26,385 nt of DNA from JAEXNA01 sp041676625 (GTDB lineage: Bacteria; Vulcanimicrobiota; Xenobia; Xenobiales; JADMJV01), in NCBI GenBank assembly GCA_041676625.1, contig JBAYRN010000080.1:1-26385 (forward strand), given 5' to 3'. A model generated the notes under the pieces. The model was not told the origin of the DNA and made no database searches. It saw only the letters and a list, made by a program, of their open reading frames with translations. Both the position numbers and the translations under genes were made by a program. Positions 15,196 through 21,917 of the stretch are shown here, in pieces. Each line of letters starts with the position of its first letter. The first letter of the stretch is position 1.

Positions 15196-16638
15196 CTACT
15201 CGACAGCCCCAAAGTCTTCGTGGACCCGCAGCTTAGGTTCATCGCTTCGAATGGTCAACGGTGCTTTAGGATCATAGAGCCCTTCCCAACGACCGATAAC
15301 CAGGCTGGCTAAACAGTTCCCCATGACGTTGACCGAGGTGCGAGCCATGTCCATGAGTTCGTCGATCCCCAGGATCGCCATGATGGGCCAGGTGGGCAGA
15401 CCAAATGAAGCGGCTGTACCCAACAGGATCACCAGCGAGGCCCGTGGCACACCGGCCACCCCCTTACTGGTGATCATGAGCGTGAACACCATAAAGACCT
15501 GCTGCCCGAAGCTCAGCGGTATACCCGCCGCCTGAGCCACGAAAACCGAGGCCAGCGAGAGATAGAGGGTCGTACCGTCGAGATTGAAGCTGTAACCGGT
15601 CGGCATGACGAAAGCCACCACCGAACGGGGACACCCCATATTCTCCATTTCTTCCATCGCGCGTGGAAGGGCCGCTTCAGACGAAGTGGTGGCAAAAGCG
15701 ATAGAAACCGGTTCGGCGATGGCCTTCAGAAAACGCAAGATCGGAATTCCGGAAAGCAAAGCGATCGGTAAGAGGACGAAGAGAATAAACCCGGTGAGGG
15801 CCAGATACAAGGTGGCCAACAGCTTGAACAGGTTGACCAGGATCCCCACTCCCATGTGCCCCACCGTGTAGGCCATAGCAGCCCCTACCCCGATCGGTGC
15901 ATAGAGCATGATGATGTGGGTAAATTTAAACATCACCTCCGCCAAAGACTCCACAATCACCAGCATGGGCTTCTTCTGTTTTTCCGGAACCATAGCCAAG
16001 CCGATGGCAAAAAGCACGCTGAAGACGACTATCTGCAGGACCTCTCCATCAGCCACGGACATGGCGATGTTCTCGGGGAAAATATGCAGAATCACCTCAT
16101 CCAGGGTTTGAGCCTGCCCCTTTATGTCGGACTCCTCCATCACCGCCGGAGGCTCCACGCCCACTCCAGCCTGGGAGAAGTTGATGGCGGCCAGTCCGAA
16201 TAGGAGCGCCAGTGTGGTGACCACCTCGAAATAGATGATGGACTTGAGACCCATCCGACCGACCGATTTCAAATCGGAGTGACCCGCGATCCCCACGACC
16301 AGGGTGGAAAAAAGGAGCGGACCGATGATGGTCTTCACCAGCTTGAGGAATATCTTGGATAAAACCTGAAGCTTGACAGCCTGGTCCGGGAAGGTGACTC
16401 CGATGACGATGCCCAGGACCATGCAGGTCAAAATCCAGGTCGTCAGGGAGCGCTTCAAAAACGCATAGCCCACCAGACCGAGCACGATAAGAGCGCGCCC
16501 AAACAACGACACGAAAGCCGGGATGGATCCTACCATTGCCGCCAGTGACACCAGTAAAGAGCCTACCAGAAAGAGTCCTAGGGCGGTTAGCAGAATTACC
16601 CTGGAGGGGGGCTGCCGGGTTTCGTTTTCATTATGCAT
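15196..16638 (-). CDS. DAACS-family glutamate/aspartate-type symporter, long N-terminus
   Basis: A 480-residue dicarboxylate/amino acid:cation symporter. Motifs are canonical: FATTSSEAALP (315-325) in HP1, SFNLDGTTLY (350-359) in helix 7, GVAGVPRASLVIL in HP2, and DMARTSVNVMGN (430-441) in helix 8. Asp 430 and Arg 433 align with the GltPh residues that hold the amino group and side-chain carboxylate, favouring an acidic amino-acid substrate. It is longer than usual because two extra hydrophobic segments (about 13-36 and 43-62) precede the normal first helix (about 66-84). It is the first gene of the symporter-symporter-GMC operon and divergent from the NCS2-like gene, with 109 bases between them. 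No clear ribosome-binding site precedes ATG 16638. Confidence 0.9.
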   Translation of the reverse strand: MHNENETRQPPSRVILLTALGLFLVGSLLVSLAAMVGSIPAFVSLFGRALIVLGLVGYAFLKRSLTTWILTCMVLGIVIGVTFPDQAVKLQVLSKIFLKLVKTIIGPLLFSTLVVGIAGHSDLKSVGRMGLKSIIYFEVVTTLALLFGLAAINFSQAGVGVEPPAVMEESDIKGQAQTLDEVILHIFPENIAMSVADGEVLQIVVFSVLFAIGLAMVPEKQKKPMLVIVESLAEVMFKFTHIIMLYAPIGVGAAMAYTVGHMGVGILVNLFKLLATLYLALTGFILFVLLPIALLSGIPILRFLKAIAEPVSIAFATTSSEAALPRAMEEMENMGCPRSVVAFVMPTGYSFNLDGTTLYLSLASVFVAQAAGIPLSFGQQVFMVFTLMITSKGVAGVPRASLVILLGTAASFGLPTWPIMAILGIDELMDMARTSVNVMGNCLASLVIGRWEGLYDPKAPLTIRSDEPKLRVHEDFGAVE

Positions 16639-16652
16639 TATCGCCGGTTCGC

Positions 16653-16680
16653 TTGAGCCCTTGAATTTCCTCGATAAATT
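16653..16680 (+). promoter_or_regulatory. Weak promoter candidate for NCS2-like permease
   Basis: TTGAGC (16653-16658) and TAAATT (16675-16680) are 16 bases apart in the 109-base divergent gap, about 70 bases before ATG 16748. The -10 match is partial. No matching minus-strand promoter for the DAACS operon was found. Confidence 0.25.
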
Positions 16681-16747
16681 TCAACCGAAGGTGTTCGTGG
16701 AAATCTCGTCAAAGCGCCGAAAACCCCAATTCGAACTGGAGTATCCC

Positions 16748-18373
16748 ATGTCCCAAAGTGCTTCCGGCAATTCATCTCAGCCCGATCGCCCCTATCGGTG
16801 GTTTACGGCCGGAGACATCAACGGCTTCTTTGGCCTGATGGTCGACAACGTCAGCGTCATGGGGTTTCTGGCCGTGGTCCTGGTGGGCGTTTTCGGCTTT
16901 CCCAGCGACCTGATCTTCACCAAGATGATCCCGGGAACCGCTCTGGGCGTGATGTTCGGCGACCTGGTCTATACCTGGATGGCCTTTAAGTTGGCCAAGA
17001 AAACCGGTCGAGACGTCACGGCCATGCCGCTGGGCCTGGATACACCCTCCACCATCGGGATAGCCTTCACCGTGCTGGGGCCGGCCTTCGTCACCTTTAG
17101 AGAAACCATGGATGTGGAGCAAGCTGCGATCCAGGCCTGGTACGTAGGGATGGCCACCATGGTGCTGATCGGGATCATCAAGTTTGTCTTCTCCTTCACC
17201 GGAAACCTGACCACCCGCCTGGTTCCTCAGGCGGGGCTTCTGGGCTCCCTGGCCGGCATCGGTCTTGCCCTCATCGGTTTTCTGCCGATGCTGGAGATCC
17301 TCAGCCGTCCGGTGGTGGGCATGATTGCCCTGGGACTCATCCTTTACACCCTGGTAGCGGGTATAGGCCTACCCGGGAAGGTGCCCGGAGTGGCCGCCGC
17401 GGTGGTCGCCGGTACGGTGGTTTATTACGGATTGGGATTGGCCGGCATCGGCCACTTCGAGGCACCCCAGATCGACTCCCTGAAGTACGGTCTACCCCTG
17501 CCCAACCTGGGCTTCATGGAACAGATGGGAGTGGCCCTGCAGTATCTCCCCATCGCCTTTCCCTTCGCCATCCTGACCGTGGTGGGCGGGATCAACGTGA
17601 CCGAGAGCGCCCGGGTTGGGGGCGACGACTACAACACCCGGGATATCCTGTTGGTGGAGGCTTTCGCCACCCTGCTGGCCGGGGTCTGTGGCGGGGTTGC
17701 CCAGTCCACTCCTTACATCGGGCAACCGGCCTATAAAGCGATGGGGAGCCGGGCCGGGTATACGCTGATGGCGGGTCTCTTCGTGGGGATCGGCGGGATG
17801 TGCGGGATCCTGCCCCTGATTCTCCAGGTCATCCCCCAATCCGTGCTGGCCCCCATCCTGGTTTTTGTGGCCCTCGATATCATGGCTCAGGCCTTCCAGG
17901 CCTGCCCTAAAGCCCACGCCCCTGCGGTGGCCATGGCCTACATCCCCACGGTCTCTCGCCTGGTACAGATCCAGTACGACAAGGTAGGCCTGCTGGTACC
18001 GGACGCCTACAGCAAGGTCCTGGCCGCAGGAGCGTCCTCCGGTCATCTGCCCGAGACGGTTCTGGTGGTGGCCTTGGGCAACGGTTTTATCTTGACGGCC
18101 ATGCTATGGGGAGCGTTCATCGCCGAGTTGATCGACCGTAGACTCAAAGCCTCTGCAGCTTACCTTCTCATTCTGGCAGGACTGACCTATTTCGGAATCA
18201 TCCACTCGGTAGACCCCACGGGCAGGATGTACAAACCCTGGGAACTGGAGGCCGCAGCGGCCCGTATTCCCTATGAGTTTTGCACCGCCTACATAGTGCT
18301 GGCAGTACTATTTTTTCTACTCTCTTTCACCCCCCAGAGCAAAGAGCCGAGAAGCGAACACGGTGGGCATTAG
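16748..18373 (+). CDS. NCS2-like (xanthine/uracil-type) permease, atypical
   Basis: A 541-residue polytopic membrane protein that looks like a distant nucleobase:cation symporter-2 (SLC23/AzgA-like) permease. The first helix region (GLMVDNVSVMGFLAVVLVGV, 29-48) and TAMPLGLDTPSTIGI (91-105) correspond to early NCS2 segments. The helix 8-10 region reads NVTESARVGG (283-292), LLAGVCGGVAQSTPYIGQPA (309-328) and GSRAGYTLMAGLFVG (333-347), where AzgA proteins have the G-T-S-T and ESAAG-x-GGRTGL motifs. The substitution QSTPYIGQPAYKAMGSRAG suggests a substrate other than the usual purines. GGAG lies six bases before ATG 16748; the frame is open to 16523 but that would overlap the opposite DAACS gene. 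It is followed by the TraB-like gene after 36 bases. Family assignment is reasonable and substrate unknown. Confidence 0.78.
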   Translation: MSQSASGNSSQPDRPYRWFTAGDINGFFGLMVDNVSVMGFLAVVLVGVFGFPSDLIFTKMIPGTALGVMFGDLVYTWMAFKLAKKTGRDVTAMPLGLDTPSTIGIAFTVLGPAFVTFRETMDVEQAAIQAWYVGMATMVLIGIIKFVFSFTGNLTTRLVPQAGLLGSLAGIGLALIGFLPMLEILSRPVVGMIALGLILYTLVAGIGLPGKVPGVAAAVVAGTVVYYGLGLAGIGHFEAPQIDSLKYGLPLPNLGFMEQMGVALQYLPIAFPFAILTVVGGINVTESARVGGDDYNTRDILLVEAFATLLAGVCGGVAQSTPYIGQPAYKAMGSRAGYTLMAGLFVGIGGMCGILPLILQVIPQSVLAPILVFVALDIMAQAFQACPKAHAPAVAMAYIPTVSRLVQIQYDKVGLLVPDAYSKVLAAGASSGHLPETVLVVALGNGFILTAMLWGAFIAELIDRRLKASAAYLLILAGLTYFGIIHSVDPTGRMYKPWELEAAAARIPYEFCTAYIVLAVLFFLLSFTPQSKEPRSEHGGH

Positions 18374-18390
18374 GAAGTGTCATAAATTGG

Positions 18391-18418
18391 GGTTTACAGG
18401 TTCGAGCGAATGGTTTAC
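18391..18418 (+). repeat. Direct repeat GGTTTAC, two copies 21 bases apart
   Basis: GGTTTAC occurs at 18391-18397 and 18412-18418, exactly 21 bases (two helical turns) apart, each followed by a TCG-containing stretch. The copies flank the first possible ATG (18410) of the TraB-like gene; if translation instead starts at 18431, both are upstream. This phasing fits a regulator site, but the short length allows chance. Confidence 0.35.
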
Positions 18419-19618
18419 GATCGTGCATCGATGACAAGTCACGACGAAATACTTCCCGATGACGTTCACCTCTTCGAACTGGGCGAACGAAAGATCTATG
18501 TCATCGGGACCGCCCACGTCTCCGCCAAGAGCACGGAGTTGGTTGAAACCATGCTGCGGGAGCTGCGTCCTGACTCGGTGGCGGTGGAACTCTGCGGCCC
18601 TCGCCATCACGCCATGCGCCATCCCGAGGAGTGGAAAAAGACCGACATCGTCAAGGTCATCCGAGAAGGAAAGATCTCCCTTTTGGTAGCTCAGTTGATC
18701 CTCAGCAGCTTTCAAAAAAAGATCGGGCAGAAACTGGGAGTCCAACCCGGCGCCGAGATGCTGCGCGCGGTCGAAGTGGCCAACGAACTCGGAGCGGAAA
18801 CGGTCCTGGCCGATCGCGAAGTCTCCATCACCCTTCGTCGAACCTGGTCAAACCTTGGATTCTGGGGCGGTTTGAAACTGCTCTGGTCGCTGCTCTTCGA
18901 AATCTTCTTCAATGAATCCACGGACCTGGAAGAAGACGAGATCGAACGCCTGAAGTCAGCCGACGTCTTGGAAGAAGCCATGAAAGAGTTTGCCCAGGCC
19001 CTTCCCCAGGTTCGTGAAAGCTTGATCGACGAACGGGATCGCTATCTGGCCAGCAAGATCAAGAACGCCCCTGGAAACAGAGTGGTGGCCGTGGTAGGAG
19101 CCGGTCACGTGGCGGGCATCGGCAACTATCTCAAAGAAGAAATCGATATAGCCCCCCTCGAGCAGATCCCTCCCCCTTCCGTTTGGGGGAAGGTCCTGGC
19201 CTGGATCCTGCCCCTTCTGTTTCTGGCGGCCATCATTTATGGTTTCGTCGTCGGGGGAAGCGCCGTGGGTGGGAAAATGGTCTGGGACTTCGTCTGGGTC
19301 ACCGCGGTGGCGGGTGGGTTGGGGGCCCTGGTCTCACTTTCCCATCCCTTGACCATCGTCTCTGCCGTCATAGCCAGTCCCTTTGGGGCTGCCCACCCCA
19401 TGATCGCCAGCGGTTGGATCGCGGGTCTGGCGGAAGCCACCCTGCGAAAACCCGATGTTTCCGATTTTGAGCAACTGCAAGAAGAGCCCCTGGGGGTTCG
19501 TCTCTTCTGGAAGAACCGGGTCACTCGGGTTTTATTGGTGATCGTCTCAGTGAATATGGCGGTTACCCTGGGGATGGCCGTGAGTGCCTACCTCATTTCA
19601 AATCACCTCGCCGTGTAA
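18410..19618 (+). CDS. TraB/PrgY-family membrane protein
   Basis: A 402-residue protein of the TraB/PrgY (pheromone-shutdown-like) family, related to the Tiki/GumN fold of putative metalloproteases. The N-terminal domain has IGTAHVSAKS (32-41) with the conserved G-T-x-H, VAVELCGPRHHAM (57-69), VLADREVSITLRR (132-144) and VGAGHVAGI (229-237) with the conserved G-x-G-H. The C-terminus (about 260-400) holds around four hydrophobic helices, including VLAWILPLLFLAAIIYGFVV and VLLVIVSVNMAVTLGMAVSA, as in the archaeal-like long TraB form. An ATG at 18431 is an alternative start. In enterococci the plasmid-borne TraB/PrgY lowers pheromone activity; chromosomal homologues in other bacteria have no settled function. 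It lies 36 bases after the NCS2-like gene and may share its transcript. Confidence 0.88.
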   Translation: MVYDRASMTSHDEILPDDVHLFELGERKIYVIGTAHVSAKSTELVETMLRELRPDSVAVELCGPRHHAMRHPEEWKKTDIVKVIREGKISLLVAQLILSSFQKKIGQKLGVQPGAEMLRAVEVANELGAETVLADREVSITLRRTWSNLGFWGGLKLLWSLLFEIFFNESTDLEEDEIERLKSADVLEEAMKEFAQALPQVRESLIDERDRYLASKIKNAPGNRVVAVVGAGHVAGIGNYLKEEIDIAPLEQIPPPSVWGKVLAWILPLLFLAAIIYGFVVGGSAVGGKMVWDFVWVTAVAGGLGALVSLSHPLTIVSAVIASPFGAAHPMIASGWIAGLAEATLRKPDVSDFEQLQEEPLGVRLFWKNRVTRVLLVIVSVNMAVTLGMAVSAYLISNHLAV

Positions 19619-19621
19619 ATC

Positions 19622-19658
19622 GAGATCCGATTAGCTTGAATTTGGGCAGGGAGATCCG
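19622..19658 (+). repeat. Direct repeat GAGATCCG around the hppA -35 element
   Basis: GAGATCCG occurs at 19622-19629 and 19651-19658, 29 bases apart. The copies bracket the -35 hexamer and the second abuts the -10 hexamer, a position where a bound protein would block or modulate RNA polymerase. Confidence 0.4.
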
Positions 19659-19664
19659 TATTAT
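19636..19664 (+). promoter_or_regulatory. Good sigma70-like promoter for hppA
   Basis: TTGAAT (19636-19641) and TATTAT (19659-19664) are separated by exactly 17 bases, matching 4/6 and 5/6 of the consensus. Transcription would begin near 19671, leaving a leader of about 60 bases before GTG 19731. This is the best-matched promoter seen in the window. Confidence 0.6.
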
Positions 19665-19730
19665 CGTCGCACTATGCACTGCCTCTCAGCTTAGCTTTTG
19701 GGTCAGGCAAACAAGTCTTTGGAGTTTACT

Positions 19731-21854
19731 GTGAATATACCCGCATTGATCATCGGAATGGGAGTCTTCTCTCTTCTTGCCGCCTGGGTTTTTTCCCAAC
19801 GGGTCAATAAGATCTCGGTTTCCGAACTGGCGAGTTCACCAGAAGAGGCAGGCCGCCTGGAGGAGATCGCTTCCGCGATCCGAGTGGGAGCCATGGCCTT
19901 CTTATTCCGCGAGTATCGAGTGATGACCATCTTTATCGTTCTATTCGCAGTGGTTCTAGGACTCCTGATCGACGTGGAGGGTACCAAGGCTCACGAAGGT
20001 ATCTACACCGCCCTGGCCTTCGTCGGGGGTGCCGCCACCTCCATTCTGGCCGGCTACATCGGCATGATCACCGCCACTGCCGGCAACGTGCGTACCGCCG
20101 TGTCGGCTCGCGAGTCCCTGGCGCGAGGTTTTTCCACCGCCATCAATTCCGGGGCGGTCATGGGTTTCGGACTCAGCGGACTGGCCATCCTGGGCATGAT
20201 CTTCTGTTATCTATTCCTTCAATGGATTATGCCGGAGGCTGAAGTTCACAGCATCATGGAAGTCCTATCCGGCTTTGGTCTCGGAGGCTCTTCGGTAGCC
20301 CTTTTCGCCCGCGTGGGAGGCGGCATTTACACCAAAGCGGCCGACGTTGGTGCTGACCTGGTGGGCAAAGTTGAAGCCGGGATCCCCGAAGACGACCCCC
20401 GCAACCCGGCGGTGATCGCCGACAATGTGGGGGACAACGTGGGGGACGTAGCCGGTATGGGAGCCGACCTTTTCGGATCGGTGGCTGAAAGCACGTGTGC
20501 TGCCATGGTCCTGGGTGCCGGCGCCGTGGCTTTCCACGACAACCCTGCGGCCTTGCTCTACCCTCTGGCCATCAGCTGTGTGGGAATTCCGGCCAGTCTT
20601 ATCGGCATCCTGGCCTTCAAAGCCGAAACCGAGCCCCAGGTGCAAGGGGCCCTCAAGCGGATGTTGCTGTTGGCCACCGTTCTGATGGGGGTCGGTGGTT
20701 ACTTCGTGACCAAAGCGATGCTGCCCGCCAGTTTTGAAATGGAGTTGTTCGGAGTCTCCTCCTCTTTCACCAGCATGGGCGTTTTCGCCAGCTTCGCGGC
20801 CGGACTCGTCTCGGGTCTCTTGATCGGTGGAATCACCGAATTTTATACCTCTCACGCCTACAAGCCGACCCAAGAGGTCGCCAAGGCTTCCACCACCGGA
20901 AGCGCCACCAATATCATCTACGGACTGGCCCTGGGATACAACAGCGCGGTCCTTCCCTCCATCATCCTCGGTATCACTTTGATCATCTCAGTCTCAATGG
21001 CCGGTATGTACGGGATCGCCCTGGCTGCCATCGGGATGCTGGGCACCATCGCAGTGGCCCTGACCATCGACGCCTACGGACCGGTGGCCGATAACGCCGG
21101 TGGGCTGGCCGAAATGTCTCACATGGGGCCGGAAATTCGCCAGCGTACCGATATCCTGGATGCCGCCGGCAACACCACCGCCGCGGTTGGTAAAGGCTTT
21201 GCCATCGGTTCAGCGGCCCTGACCGCTCTGGCTTTGTTTTCCGCCTACGTGACCCAGGTTGGATTGACGTCCATCAATCTCCTCGATCCCTGGGTTATGG
21301 CCGGTCTTTTGACCGGTGGGGCCATCACCTGTGCTTTCTCGGCCATGACCATGCGCTCGGTCGGCCTGGCGGCTCTGGACATGATCATGGAGGTGCGGGA
21401 TCAGTTCCGCAACATCCCCGGACTTCTGGACGGTACCGGAAAAGCCGACTACGCCCGTTGTGTAGACATCGCCACCGCTTCTTCTCTGCGTGAGATGATG
21501 CGGCCCGGTTTGATGGTCGTGTGCACTCCCATCCTGGTGGGCTGGTTGTTTGGCCGCGAGATGCTGGCCGGGGTGCTGATCGGGACTCTGGTCACCGCGG
21601 TGGTCTTCGCCATCTCCATGGCCAACTCCGGGGGCGCCTGGGACAACGCCAAAAAGTACGTGGAAACCGGCGAATATGGCGGAAAAGGCTCGGAGACGCA
21701 CAAGGCTGCCGTGGTCGGCGATACCGTGGGCGACCCCTTCAAGGACACCTCCGGACCTGCCCTCAACATCTTGATCAAACTCATGGCCATCATCAGCCTG
21801 GTCTTTGCGCCCTTCGTGGTCAACTACGGTGGGCTCATCCTCCGCTGGCTCTGA
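19731..21854 (+). CDS. hppA: Membrane-bound ion-translocating pyrophosphatase
   Basis: A 707-residue, about 16-helix enzyme that hydrolyses cytoplasmic pyrophosphate and pumps ions across the inner membrane. Catalytic and PPi-binding motifs are complete: ADVGADLVGKVEAGIPEDDP (204-223), NPAVIADNVGDNVGDVAGMG (225-244), IDAYGPVADNAGG (446-458) and VGDTVGDPFKDTSGP (662-676). GNTTAAVGKG (480-489) has Ala where K+-independent enzymes carry Lys, predicting K+-dependence. ADLFGSVAESTCAA places the ion-gate Glu (253) at the shifted position seen in plant type I enzymes rather than in the F-E-S-Y arrangement, favouring H+ pumping. Start GTG 19731 is preferred because GGAG lies six bases before it; a TTG at 19698 is in frame but has no such site. 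It has its own promoter at 19636-19664. Confidence 0.95.
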   Translation: MNIPALIIGMGVFSLLAAWVFSQRVNKISVSELASSPEEAGRLEEIASAIRVGAMAFLFREYRVMTIFIVLFAVVLGLLIDVEGTKAHEGIYTALAFVGGAATSILAGYIGMITATAGNVRTAVSARESLARGFSTAINSGAVMGFGLSGLAILGMIFCYLFLQWIMPEAEVHSIMEVLSGFGLGGSSVALFARVGGGIYTKAADVGADLVGKVEAGIPEDDPRNPAVIADNVGDNVGDVAGMGADLFGSVAESTCAAMVLGAGAVAFHDNPAALLYPLAISCVGIPASLIGILAFKAETEPQVQGALKRMLLLATVLMGVGGYFVTKAMLPASFEMELFGVSSSFTSMGVFASFAAGLVSGLLIGGITEFYTSHAYKPTQEVAKASTTGSATNIIYGLALGYNSAVLPSIILGITLIISVSMAGMYGIALAAIGMLGTIAVALTIDAYGPVADNAGGLAEMSHMGPEIRQRTDILDAAGNTTAAVGKGFAIGSAALTALALFSAYVTQVGLTSINLLDPWVMAGLLTGGAITCAFSAMTMRSVGLAALDMIMEVRDQFRNIPGLLDGTGKADYARCVDIATASSLREMMRPGLMVVCTPILVGWLFGREMLAGVLIGTLVTAVVFAISMANSGGAWDNAKKYVETGEYGGKGSETHKAAVVGDTVGDPFKDTSGPALNILIKLMAIISLVFAPFVVNYGGLILRWL

Positions 21855-21859
21855 AGCGA

Positions 21860-21906
21860 CCCCCGAGCAGGCCCTGTCCACCCATAGTGTCGAAGGGTAT
21901 CGGGGG
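21860..21906 (+). repeat. Inverted repeat before the GspF/PilC gene
   Basis: CCCCCGA (21860-21866) is the exact inverse complement of TCGGGGG (21900-21906), leaving a 33-base loop. The right arm overlaps the G-rich ribosome-binding site of the next gene (21902-21910), so folding could mask translation initiation. Long loop and low complexity make chance possible. Confidence 0.3.
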
Positions 21907-21917
21907 AGGGCTTTCAG

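Noticed and set aside
16523..16747. N-terminal extension of the NCS2-like frame
   Set aside because: It overlaps the start of the opposite DAACS gene and shows no membrane-protein character; GGAG six bases before ATG 16748 marks the start.
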